Of a stretch of 5,284 nucleotides of DNA, positions 1 through 5,284 are shown in pieces. The first letter of the stretch is position 1, and each line of letters opens with the position of its first letter. The notes beneath the pieces are model-generated. The model saw only the letters and a list, made by a program, of their open reading frames with translations, did no database searches and was not told where the DNA came from. This DNA is from an uncultured Nitrospinaceae bacterium (GTDB taxonomy: Bacteria; Nitrospinota; Nitrospinia; Nitrospinales; VA-1), in contig CAJJDL010000254.1 in the NCBI GenBank assembly GCA_905182935.1, positions 1 through 5,284 of the forward strand, read 5' to 3'. A program made the position numbers and the translations under genes.

Positions 1-867
1 AAAAATAGTATTACCCTCGATAACCCCTCTTCGAACACTATTAAGTCAAATATATCATCCAACGAATATGTAAATATGGTTAATAAAGCTAAAAAATATA
101 TTTATGACGGTGATATATATCAAGCAAATATTGCACAACGATTTGACACAGAATTTAAAGGCGATCAACTTGAGCTTTATCTTGAACTGAGAATGTTAAA
201 CCCTGCTCCATTTTCAGGGTTTTTAAGGTTTTTAGATTTCTCGATTATCAGTTCCTCTCCTGAAAGATTAATAAAAGTACAAGGTGATCAATTAGAAACG
301 AGACCTATCGCTGGAACAAGGCCTAGAGGATTAAACATAGAAAAAGATACTGCCCTGACAAAAGATTTATTTTTAAATGAAAAAGAACGCGCAGAGCACC
401 TAATGTTAGTGGATTTAGAAAGAAGTGATATGGGAAGAGTCTGCGAGGATGGATCAGTATTAGTAACAGAACTAATGGTCCTTGAACAATATTCACATGT
501 AAGTCATATTGTTTCGAATATTATAGGAAAACTTAAACCAAATATTAGCGTTCATGATTTATTAAAAGCGCTATTTCCAGGCGGTACAATTACTGGGTGT
601 CCAAAGATTAGATGCATGGAAATTATTAATGAGTTAGAACCATTAGATAGAGGACCCTACTCTGGATCCTTTGGATATATTGGATTTTCTCAACAATTAG
701 ATTTAAATATTTTAATTCGAACCATCCTAGTTAAAGATGGAAAGGCTTATTTCCACGTTGGAGCTGGAATTGTTGCTGATTCAAATCCGGATAATGAATA
801 TGCAGAAACACTATCTAAAGCTGCTGCAATGATTGAAGTATTATTAGACAAATCAAGTGAATGTTAA
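1..867 (+). CDS. pabB: Aminodeoxychorismate synthase component I (PabB-type), 5'-truncated by window edge
   Basis: The reading frame is open from base 1, so the true start lies upstream; the ATG at 76 is internal, since family-like sequence (SNEYVNMVNKAKKYI) already precedes it. About 288 C-terminal residues are visible, which is most of the chorismate-binding domain. Seen in order: YDGDIYQANIAQRF (from about 103), SSSPERL, ETRPIAGTRPRG (about 295-330), NEKERAEHLMLVDLERSD, YSHVSHIVSNI, PGGTITGCPK (about 577-606), MEIINELEP, and GAGIVADSNPDNEYAE with the terminal metal-binding acidic residues. PabB and anthranilate synthase TrpE share this fold. The ITGCPK segment (TrpE usually has VSGAPK) and the adjacent pabC-like gene favour PabB. 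The PIAGT motif has Ala where E. coli PabB has the Lys of PIKGT; as I recall it, Bacillus-type PabB also has Ala, so this does not exclude PabB. The role is to convert chorismate plus ammonia to 4-amino-4-deoxychorismate in the cytoplasm. The glutaminase subunit is not visible and could be upstream or fused to the missing N-terminus. TrpE is the main alternative. Confidence 0.87.
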   Translation, partial: KNSITLDNPSSNTIKSNISSNEYVNMVNKAKKYIYDGDIYQANIAQRFDTEFKGDQLELYLELRMLNPAPFSGFLRFLDFSIISSSPERLIKVQGDQLETRPIAGTRPRGLNIEKDTALTKDLFLNEKERAEHLMLVDLERSDMGRVCEDGSVLVTELMVLEQYSHVSHIVSNIIGKLKPNISVHDLLKALFPGGTITGCPKIRCMEIINELEPLDRGPYSGSFGYIGFSQQLDLNILIRTILVKDGKAYFHVGAGIVADSNPDNEYAETLSKAAAMIEVLLDKSSEC

Positions 868-1735
868 TGTTGTGAATAAACTCGTATATTTAAATGGACT
901 TTTTTGGCACATAGACAAGGCAAATATATCTGTCTTGGATCGAGGGTTTACTTATGGTGATGGTTTATTTGAAACTTTCAGGTCTTATTCGAAAAAAATA
1001 TTTAGAGTAGATGATCATCTAGACCGACTTTACTATTCAGCTAGCTTGATATTTATTGAAATTCCTATGACAAGAGGAGAAGTAAAGTCAGCCCTAAATA
1101 AGTTAATAATATTGAATGGATTATCTAATGCATTAATTCGGTTAACAGTGACAAGAGGGAATCAAGGTTCAGGAATAAATATTGATTATGATTCAGCTCC
1201 TACAATTGTAATTCATGCTAGGCCAGTAATGCCAAACCTTCAAAATTACTATAAAAAAGGTGTAACAGTATCATCATATAAAAACAGTGCTTATAGAACT
1301 CAAGGAATTTCTGACCAGATAAAATCATGCAACTATCTATCAAAAATAATTATAAGAGAAAGAGCCTTAAAAGTTGGGTCCTTTGAAGCCATATTACTAG
1401 ATAATAAAAATAATATTACAGAAGGAACCATCTCTAATATTTTTCTTGTAAAAAATAAACGATTAGTAACTCCTCAATTAAATGGATTTATTCTTAAAGG
1501 AATAACACGTCAAGTAGTTTTAGAGTTAGCAAGGGCTAATAATATTCCATGCAAAGAAACAACGGTATCTAAGAAAAATCTGTATGATGCGGATGAAGTT
1601 TTTATAACTAATTCTGGTATAGAAATATTACCAGTTGTGACAGTTAATAGCAGGAATATTAATAAAGGTAAACCCGGGCCAATAACTAAATTTTTGCATA
1701 TGTTATTTCTAAAATCCTTTGAAGATTATGCATGA
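857..1735 (+). CDS. pabC: Aminotransferase class IV family, probable 4-amino-4-deoxychorismate lyase
   Basis: This is a fold-type IV PLP enzyme of normal family length (292 aa from the first GTG). Visible hallmarks are YLNG near the N-terminus, LDRGFTYGDGLFETFR (residues 28-42), HLDRL (54-58), the presumed Schiff-base lysine K156 in SDQIKSCNYLSK, the cofactor-side glutamate E189 in ITEGTISNIF, and ITNSGIEILPV (250-260). The expected reaction is release of pyruvate from aminodeoxychorismate to give p-aminobenzoate for folate synthesis. The call rests largely on linkage to pabB: the C-terminal GKPGPIT segment also occurs in branched-chain aminotransferases (IlvE), so an IlvE or D-amino acid aminotransferase role is possible. 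No ATG is available. GTG at 857 overlaps pabB by 11 bases; GTG at 872 would leave a 4-base gap and give the more typical MNKLVYLNG N-terminus. Neither has a clear Shine-Dalgarno, so coupled translation with pabB is likely. The family assignment is firm; the exact substrate is inferred. Confidence 0.82.
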   Translation: MNVNVVNKLVYLNGLFWHIDKANISVLDRGFTYGDGLFETFRSYSKKIFRVDDHLDRLYYSASLIFIEIPMTRGEVKSALNKLIILNGLSNALIRLTVTRGNQGSGINIDYDSAPTIVIHARPVMPNLQNYYKKGVTVSSYKNSAYRTQGISDQIKSCNYLSKIIIRERALKVGSFEAILLDNKNNITEGTISNIFLVKNKRLVTPQLNGFILKGITRQVVLELARANNIPCKETTVSKKNLYDADEVFITNSGIEILPVVTVNSRNINKGKPGPITKFLHMLFLKSFEDYA

Positions 1736-1781
1736 AAATGATATGGTAAGACCTTCCTTTTAACATTTACTATTAAATAAA

Positions 1782-2207
1782 ATGAGTGAAGCAGAAAGAT
1801 TCAAAGATACAGCTAGAGGTGTAATTGAAGATACAACAAACCAGAAAGAATGGCTTCCAAAAGACTCATATGGAGATTTGGGTAAATGGGTTAATTTTCA
1901 GGAAGCTATTAATTATGCCCAGTTGATGAATCAGATTTACGCAGGCGGACAATCTGATTGGAGACTACCCAATAAAGAAGAAATACTTGGTCTATATAAC
2001 GAGAATTTTATTCAAAAAGATTGGGAAGGAAATGAAATTCACATAGCTACAGTTTTTCTTACTGGATGCTCACATTATTTATGGTCTAGCGAAAAAAATA
2101 AAGACGGTGAATACATGCGAATTGACCTAAGAAGTGGAGATGCAGAATATATGGATGCTCAAGAAAAAGAACATCAAGCTGTTCGGCTAATTAGAAATAA
2201 AATATAA
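1782..2207 (+). CDS. Small stand-alone DUF1566 (Lcl C-terminal-like) domain protein
   Basis: The 141 residues are essentially one DUF1566/Lcl_C-like domain. RFKDTARGVIEDTTNQKEW (6-24) matches the usual opening in which a 'dtxTgLxW'-like strand starts the domain. FQEAINYAQLMN (39-50) is the helix, SDWRLPNKEEI (58-68) is the signature, YLWSSE (99-104) is the second conserved Trp strand, and QAVRLIRN (132-139) is the closing strand. The family has no settled biochemical role; it is often found in secreted or surface proteins and in the C-terminus of the Legionella collagen-like protein. Here there is no signal peptide or membrane segment, and an in-frame TAA at 1761 excludes a longer N-terminus, so this copy should be cytoplasmic. 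It lies 46 bases after pabC on the same strand, with no recognisable Shine-Dalgarno or strong terminator between them, so readthrough from pabC is possible. A link to folate or biotin metabolism is not implied by the domain. Confidence 0.75.
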   Translation: MSEAERFKDTARGVIEDTTNQKEWLPKDSYGDLGKWVNFQEAINYAQLMNQIYAGGQSDWRLPNKEEILGLYNENFIQKDWEGNEIHIATVFLTGCSHYLWSSEKNKDGEYMRIDLRSGDAEYMDAQEKEHQAVRLIRNKI

Positions 2208-2603
2208 TCACGGTTTAATCCATCCTGCTAATTCCATTAATTTAATTGTTTCAATCGACTTACTATCATTAAGGTTATAACCTTTTTCATTAATAGTATA
2301 TTCCTCTACTCCTGGATCTTTATAGGTAATAGCTTTTATATCTGCATGTTTTGTTTTTTTAAAACCATTAAATAATGTACCAGTGGTATTCGCTTTAAGA
2401 TTAAATGGAAATTTTCTAAGAGTTCGATATTTTTTATCGGAGTTATCTAAGTCTACAATTAAATTTCCCCCATAAACAAAACAACTACTAATTTTTGTAT
2501 CTCCTTGTCCAATAACAAAATATAAGCCCCCTACTCTAACACCATATTCTGGCGTATTATAACCTTGGAGCCATATTTTGCCATCGTCATCTATATTTAT
2601 CAT
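2208..2603 (-). CDS. Hypothetical protein, unrecognised, 131 aa
   Basis: I do not recognise this protein. It is probably real: it is an uninterrupted 131-codon frame in a very AT-rich stretch, starts at an ATG with an AAAGGGG Shine-Dalgarno-like sequence (2614-2620, 10 bases upstream), and fills the space between its neighbours with no competing frame on +. The first half reads as alternating short beta strands and turns (GKIWLQGYNTPEYGVRVGGLYFVIGQ split around 8-33, then CFVYGG 41-46 and LIVDLD 48-53). The second half is Lys-rich and ends in a predicted helix, SIETIKLMELAGW (116-128). No signal peptide, transmembrane segment, cysteine cluster or catalytic motif is visible, so a small soluble cytoplasmic protein is likely. 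It converges on the DUF1566 gene with abutting stop codons and diverges from bioF. It looks like an accessory gene placed between the folate and biotin groups. Confidence 0.6.
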   Translation of the reverse strand: MINIDDDGKIWLQGYNTPEYGVRVGGLYFVIGQGDTKISSCFVYGGNLIVDLDNSDKKYRTLRKFPFNLKANTTGTLFNGFKKTKHADIKAITYKDPGVEEYTINEKGYNLNDSKSIETIKLMELAGWIKP

Positions 2604-2613
2604 GTAGAGATAT

Positions 2614-2620
2614 CCCCTTT
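2614..2620 (-). promoter_or_regulatory. Ribosome binding site for the minus-strand hypothetical gene
   Basis: Read on the - strand this is AAAGGGG, ending 10 bases before the ATG at 2603-2601. It is the clearest Shine-Dalgarno-like sequence in the window and supports both the reality and the chosen start of the hypothetical gene. Confidence 0.5.
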
Positions 2621-2630
2621 ACACCAGGTT

Positions 2631-2659
2631 TTGACATAACATTTAATTTATACCATAAT
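2631..2659 (+). promoter_or_regulatory. Predicted sigma-70-type promoter of the bioF group
   Basis: A perfect -35 hexamer TTGACA (2631-2636) is followed after exactly 17 bases by CATAAT (2654-2659), one mismatch from the consensus TATAAT. Transcription would start near 2666, leaving a leader of about 37 bases before the bioF TTG codon at 2703. The position, orientation and spacing fit a dedicated promoter for bioF and the overlapping esterase gene. No convincing BirA-type inverted repeat was found across it, so how biotin controls it is not visible. Confidence 0.65.
2647..2655 (-). promoter_or_regulatory. Candidate extended -10 promoter element for the minus-strand hypothetical gene
   Basis: On the - strand this reads TGGTATAAA, an extended -10 (TGn plus TATAAA). 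The hexamer 17 bases upstream (AGTAAT, 2675-2670) is a poor -35, so the element would rely on the TG extension. Transcription would start near 2640, giving a leader of roughly 37 bases that includes the AAAGGGG ribosome site. It sits between the -35 and -10 of the predicted bioF promoter. AT-rich DNA yields such matches by chance, so confidence is modest. Confidence 0.35.
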
Positions 2660-2702
2660 CTATAAATCTATTACTAAATAATAAATCACAAAGAATCCTT
2701 CC

Positions 2703-3845
2703 TTGAAAAAATTATTTGAGACGCGTCTAAAACACGAATTAAATAACCGCCAAAGTAATAATCTTTTTAGGAAAACAACTATTTCAAATGAAAAATTTCT
2801 TAATTTAACAACAAATGATTATTTTTTATTACGCAAAAATATAGAAATATTATCTTTTGCTAATAATGTTGCTAAAAAATTTGGGTCGGGAAGTGGTGCT
2901 TCACCATTATTATCAGGTTACCTACCATGCCATGAAGAGTTAATAGACACGTTATTAAATTGGAAAAATAAAAAATACGGAATGTTATTTAATACTGGAT
3001 TTATGGCTAATCAAGCATTGATAAAGCATTTACCCGGAGAAAATGATCTTATATTAATAGATAAACTTTCCCACCATTCAATGATCCAAGCATTGAATCG
3101 GCGGTCGGTCAAATTTAAACGATATAGACATTTGGACATAACTCACTTGGAAGAACTACTGGCTTTAAACCAAAAAAAATTCGAAACTATATTTGTTATC
3201 ACAGAAAGTGTATTTAGTATGGATGGTGATTATCCAGACTTGAAAGAAATAATTAAAATAAAGGAAAAATATCCATTTATTCTTATACTTGATGAGGCTC
3301 ATGGAACTGGAGTTATGGGAATTAAGGGAGCTGGCTTAGCTGAAGAAGCCGGTGTTCAAAATGAAGTTGATATTATAATTGGAACCTTTGGAAAAGCACT
3401 TGCAGGAATGGGAGCATATGTAATAACAAATTTATCTTATGTAATTAAATATTTAACTAATTTTTCAGGAGAATATATATATTCAACATTTTTATCTCCC
3501 TATCACGCTGGAGTGGCACTAGCTTCAATGGACATATTAATGAATGCACAAGATAAGCGAAAAAACTTAAAAAACACATCTAAATGGTTGAGAAATCAAT
3601 TGGCTAAATACATAAATGTGGATACAAGCCTCCATACTCCAATAATACCACTAATATTCAATGATATAGAGACTGTATTAAAACTTCAAAAATCATTTCT
3701 CAAACAAGGTATTATCGTAGGTGCTGTTAGACCTCCAACAGTTCCAAATAACAGCTCAAGAATTAGATTGACCCTGAATTGTGAATTATCTAAAAAAGAG
3801 TTAGAACCATTAATTAAAACTATAAAGGAATGGTCAAGTAAATGA
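2703..3845 (+). CDS. bioF: 8-amino-7-oxononanoate synthase (7-keto-8-aminopelargonate synthase)
   Basis: This PLP-dependent alpha-oxoamine synthase condenses pimeloyl-ACP (or -CoA) with L-alanine, releasing CO2, to make 8-amino-7-oxononanoate, the first committed ring-building step of biotin. At 380 aa it is normal family length. Seen in order: LTTNDYF (35-41), the glycine-rich GSGSGASPLLSGY (61-73), FNTGFMANQALI (96-107), the PLP-stacking histidine region SHHSM (123-127), ESVFSMDGD (168-176), DEAHGTG (197-203), the Schiff-base lysine K231 in GTFGKALAGMGAY, YSTFLSP (260-266), and RPPTVP (343-348). The close relatives Kbl (glycine C-acetyltransferase) and serine palmitoyltransferase are less likely given the RPPTVP motif and the neighbouring bioC. 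The start is a TTG: the in-frame stop at 2682 and the absence of any ATG before residue 94 leave no other standard choice. No good Shine-Dalgarno precedes it. It is the first gene of the biotin group and overlaps the next gene by ATGA. Confidence 0.95.
   Translation: MKKLFETRLKHELNNRQSNNLFRKTTISNEKFLNLTTNDYFLLRKNIEILSFANNVAKKFGSGSGASPLLSGYLPCHEELIDTLLNWKNKKYGMLFNTGFMANQALIKHLPGENDLILIDKLSHHSMIQALNRRSVKFKRYRHLDITHLEELLALNQKKFETIFVITESVFSMDGDYPDLKEIIKIKEKYPFILILDEAHGTGVMGIKGAGLAEEAGVQNEVDIIIGTFGKALAGMGAYVITNLSYVIKYLTNFSGEYIYSTFLSPYHAGVALASMDILMNAQDKRKNLKNTSKWLRNQLAKYINVDTSLHTPIIPLIFNDIETVLKLQKSFLKQGIIVGAVRPPTVPNNSSRIRLTLNCELSKKELEPLIKTIKEWSSK
3824..3829 (+). promoter_or_regulatory. Weak ribosome binding site for the BioH-like gene, inside the bioF 3' end
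   Basis: AAAGGA lies 12 bases before the ATG at 3842, a little farther than ideal. Together with the ATGA stop/start overlap it suggests that the esterase is translated by coupling to bioF as well as by direct initiation. Confidence 0.35.
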
Positions 3846-4471
3846 AAATTACTGCTATCTCAGGATGGGCTATTCCAACTGAATGGTTTTCTGAACAAAT
3901 TGGAAATTACTTTAAAAATTCGGAAATTAATGTCATCTACCCAATGGACCCATTTGACACTGAAGAGGCTCGTCTAAAACTAAATGAAAAACCTGCCGAT
4001 TTATACGTAGGCTATTCTTTAGGAAGTCTATGGATGATTAGACACCGTGAGCTCTTTCCAAAATCATCTATAAAGGCAGTTCTTGCTCCAATACTTGCTT
4101 TCACTAAAGAACATGACATGGGTGGAAAAACTACTAGCTTGCAATTAAATTACCTAATAAAATTATTGAAACGTAGTACAAGTGAAGAACCGTTGGTAGA
4201 TTTTTATGTAAATTGTGATATTCCCTTTCCTCGAGTTTTATTAAGAACCTTACCAAGTAGATCCATTCTAATAAAAGGTTTAGAATTTCTTCAATCTGTT
4301 ATTGCATCAAAAAATTCATTAATGGATTACAAAGTTATAGTTGGGGATAATGATGTTTTTCTAGATGCGATAAAATTAAAAAACTTAATTCCACAAACTG
4401 AAATTGTTTTAGGTGCAGGTCATGCACCCGATCAACTTCTTAGTCGATTAGCAAAAATTATTAATAAGTAG
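3842..4471 (+). CDS. bioH: Compact BioH-like alpha/beta hydrolase, probable pimeloyl-ACP methyl ester esterase
   Basis: The 209-residue protein has the marks of a serine alpha/beta hydrolase: an N-terminal SGWAIP strand/oxyanion region (7-12), the nucleophile elbow GYSLGS (57-62, Ser59), a likely acid in VGDND (167-171, Asp171 or Asp169), and His194 in GAGHAPD. The middle GLEFLQS (146-152) resembles the E. coli BioH GLEILK segment, and the C-terminal HAP also matches BioH. The role is to demethylate pimeloyl-ACP methyl ester so that chain elongation stops and BioF can use the product; the gene sits directly between bioF and bioC, as this role requires. It is about 45 residues shorter than E. 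coli BioH (256 aa), so several parts of the fold are trimmed, though a reduced helical lid seems to remain at about 95-155. BioG, BioJ, BioK and BioV are non-homologous or distant replacements with the same job; BioG is similar in size, but the motifs here look closer to BioH. The ATG overlaps the bioF stop (ATGA). Hydrolase fold and biotin role are well supported; the exact subfamily is not. Confidence 0.8.
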   Translation: MKITAISGWAIPTEWFSEQIGNYFKNSEINVIYPMDPFDTEEARLKLNEKPADLYVGYSLGSLWMIRHRELFPKSSIKAVLAPILAFTKEHDMGGKTTSLQLNYLIKLLKRSTSEEPLVDFYVNCDIPFPRVLLRTLPSRSILIKGLEFLQSVIASKNSLMDYKVIVGDNDVFLDAIKLKNLIPQTEIVLGAGHAPDQLLSRLAKIINK

Positions 4472-4585
4472 TTTGATGTATACGTTTAGTGTCATTATTT
4501 AACTATAATTAGTTAATATTTATTCTATGTTTAGAGCACCATTAATAAATACAACGATTAAATTCTATATACAAATAAAAGTATA
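4472..4585 (+). other. Gap between the BioH-like gene and bioC: possible minor promoter, no clear terminator
   Basis: This 114-base AT-rich spacer breaks the otherwise tight biotin group. It contains a perfect TATAAT (4504-4509), but the bases 16-18 upstream give no recognisable -35 and there is no TG extension. The same place holds a small inverted repeat, AACTA-TAAT-TAGTT (4501-4514), with a 5-bp AT-only stem and no T-run, too weak to be a convincing terminator. The longest ATG frame I followed here (from 4478) ends after eight codons. bioC may be co-transcribed with bioF or have its own weak promoter here. Confidence 0.3.
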
Positions 4586-5284
4586 GTGACAACAGAGAAA
4601 CAAAAAACCACCACATCATCTAATATCAAGACAAGTTTTTCAAAATACGCAACCAAATATGAGAAACATGCTCACCTACAAAATGAAATGGGTGATCGCT
4701 TAGCATTACTACTACCAAATGAAATCCCTAAAAGAGTATTAGAGATCGGGTGTGGGACAGGTGTTTTTACGAAACACTTACTCACTCACCCTTTCAACAA
4801 AGTGATACTTAATGATATTTCAGTAGAAATGATTAATTTTTTAAAATCAAAACTAACTCTTCCGAGTTATTCAAAAATAATAGTGGGTAATGCTGAAAAT
4901 CTAAAATTTGATTGTGTCGATCTGATTACTGCTAATGCAGTATTTCAATGGTTCAGGAACCCTAGTAAGACACTACATAAATTAAGATCCTATATTAGTT
5001 CAGAAGGTAAATTAATTTTTAGTACTTTTGGGCCACAAACACTTATAGAGTTACGCCAAATATCCTCCATTGATAGCCCCGCATTACTAATTCCCTTAGA
5101 GAAATGGGAGACCTGGCTAAAATCTGCCAAATTTACAATTGATTCGTCCTCAAAAACAATACATAAAGTATATTACTCTACTACTTTAGAACTATTGAAA
5201 AACCTCCAACAATTGGGAGCAACTCCTATTAAAATGACCGAACCTGGCAACTTACGACGAATAATAAAAGAATATGATGAAAAT
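4586..5284 (+). CDS. bioC: Malonyl-ACP O-methyltransferase BioC, 3'-truncated by window edge
   Basis: A continuous frame of 233 codons runs from GTG 4586 to the last base with no stop. It is a class I SAM-dependent methyltransferase: SFSKYATKYEKHAHLQNEMGDRL (17-39) matches the BioC N-terminal pattern 'F..AA..Y...A.LQ', VLEIGCGTG (51-59) is SAM motif I, LNDIS (75-79) carries the acidic end of strand 2, GNAENL (101-106) and LITANAVFQWF (113-123) match the BioC 'N.A.QW' signature, and GKLIFSTFGP (141-150) is the post-motif strand. LELLKNLQQLGA (201-212) is the characteristic BioC C-terminal helix. Its role is to methylate the free carboxyl of malonyl-ACP so that fatty acid synthesis can extend it toward pimeloyl-ACP methyl ester. 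An in-frame TAA at 4559 and the lack of an ATG before residue 35, which is inside the conserved region, force the GTG start. No Shine-Dalgarno is evident. E. coli BioC is 251 aa, so about 20-30 residues are probably missing. The esterase gene upstream removes the methyl that this enzyme adds. Confidence 0.92.
   Translation, partial: MTTEKQKTTTSSNIKTSFSKYATKYEKHAHLQNEMGDRLALLLPNEIPKRVLEIGCGTGVFTKHLLTHPFNKVILNDISVEMINFLKSKLTLPSYSKIIVGNAENLKFDCVDLITANAVFQWFRNPSKTLHKLRSYISSEGKLIFSTFGPQTLIELRQISSIDSPALLIPLEKWETWLKSAKFTIDSSSKTIHKVYYSTTLELLKNLQQLGATPIKMTEPGNLRRIIKEYDEN

Noticed and set aside
76..867. Treating ATG at 76 as the true start of the pabB gene
   Set aside because: The frame is open to base 1 and PabB-like sequence lies before this Met, so the gene is cut by the window edge.
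1736..1781. Possible terminator after pabC (GGTAAGACC followed by TTCCTTTT)
   Set aside because: Only a 3-bp stem can form and the T-run is interrupted.
2617..2640. Possible BirA-type biotin operator near TTTACACC / AGGTTTTGACA
   Set aside because: Neither half matches the known TTGTAAACC / GGTTTACAA pattern well, and the two are adjacent rather than separated by about 14-16 bases.
4478..4504. Short ATG frame of eight codons in the spacer before bioC
   Set aside because: It is too short and has no ribosome site or recognisable peptide.
4501..4514. Inverted repeat AACTA-TAAT-TAGTT as a terminator or operator
   Set aside because: The stem is 5 bp and AT-only with no following T-run; this is expected by chance in such AT-rich DNA.
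1..5284. RNA genes, CRISPR arrays, insertion sequences or riboswitches
   Set aside because: Reading through the window showed no tRNA-like arms, repeat-spacer pattern, transposase motif or structured leader; the bioF leader is only about 37 bases.

Overview
This is an AT-rich bacterial window, roughly one third G+C by eye, with tight gene packing. It holds two B-vitamin gene groups on the + strand, separated by two small accessory genes. The genes look bacterial. A near-consensus sigma-70-type promoter in front of bioF, several GTG/TTG starts and mostly weak Shine-Dalgarno sites are visible, but I cannot place the organism below 'AT-rich bacterium, probably Gram-negative'.

Left part (1-1735): the 3' portion of a pabB-type chorismate-utilising synthase runs in from the left edge. 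It overlaps or abuts a class IV PLP enzyme best read as 4-amino-4-deoxychorismate lyase (pabC). Together they would turn chorismate into p-aminobenzoate for folate. The glutaminase partner (PabA) is not in view.

Middle part (1782-2603): a short stand-alone DUF1566 (Lcl C-terminal-like) domain protein on + meets an unrecognised 131-residue protein on - with no bases between their stop codons. The 99-base divergent region 2604-2702 follows. It carries a strong predicted bioF promoter (TTGACA, 17-bp spacer, CATAAT) interleaved with a weaker extended -10 candidate for the minus-strand gene.

Right part (2703-5284): a biotin group. bioF (7-keto-8-aminopelargonate synthase, TTG start) overlaps by ATGA a compact BioH-like pimeloyl-ACP methyl ester esterase. 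After a 114-base gap comes bioC (malonyl-ACP O-methyltransferase, GTG start), cut by the right edge. BioC methylates the malonyl primer, fatty acid synthesis extends it to pimeloyl-ACP methyl ester, the BioH-like esterase removes the methyl, and BioF condenses pimeloyl-ACP with alanine. bioA, bioD and bioB are not in the window and may lie downstream.

No RNA gene, insertion sequence, CRISPR array or long repeat was seen. No stretch over 300 bases lacks a gene. I do not see clear evidence of an undescribed system. The most unusual items are the compact esterase, the interleaved divergent promoters and the unrecognised minus-strand protein.
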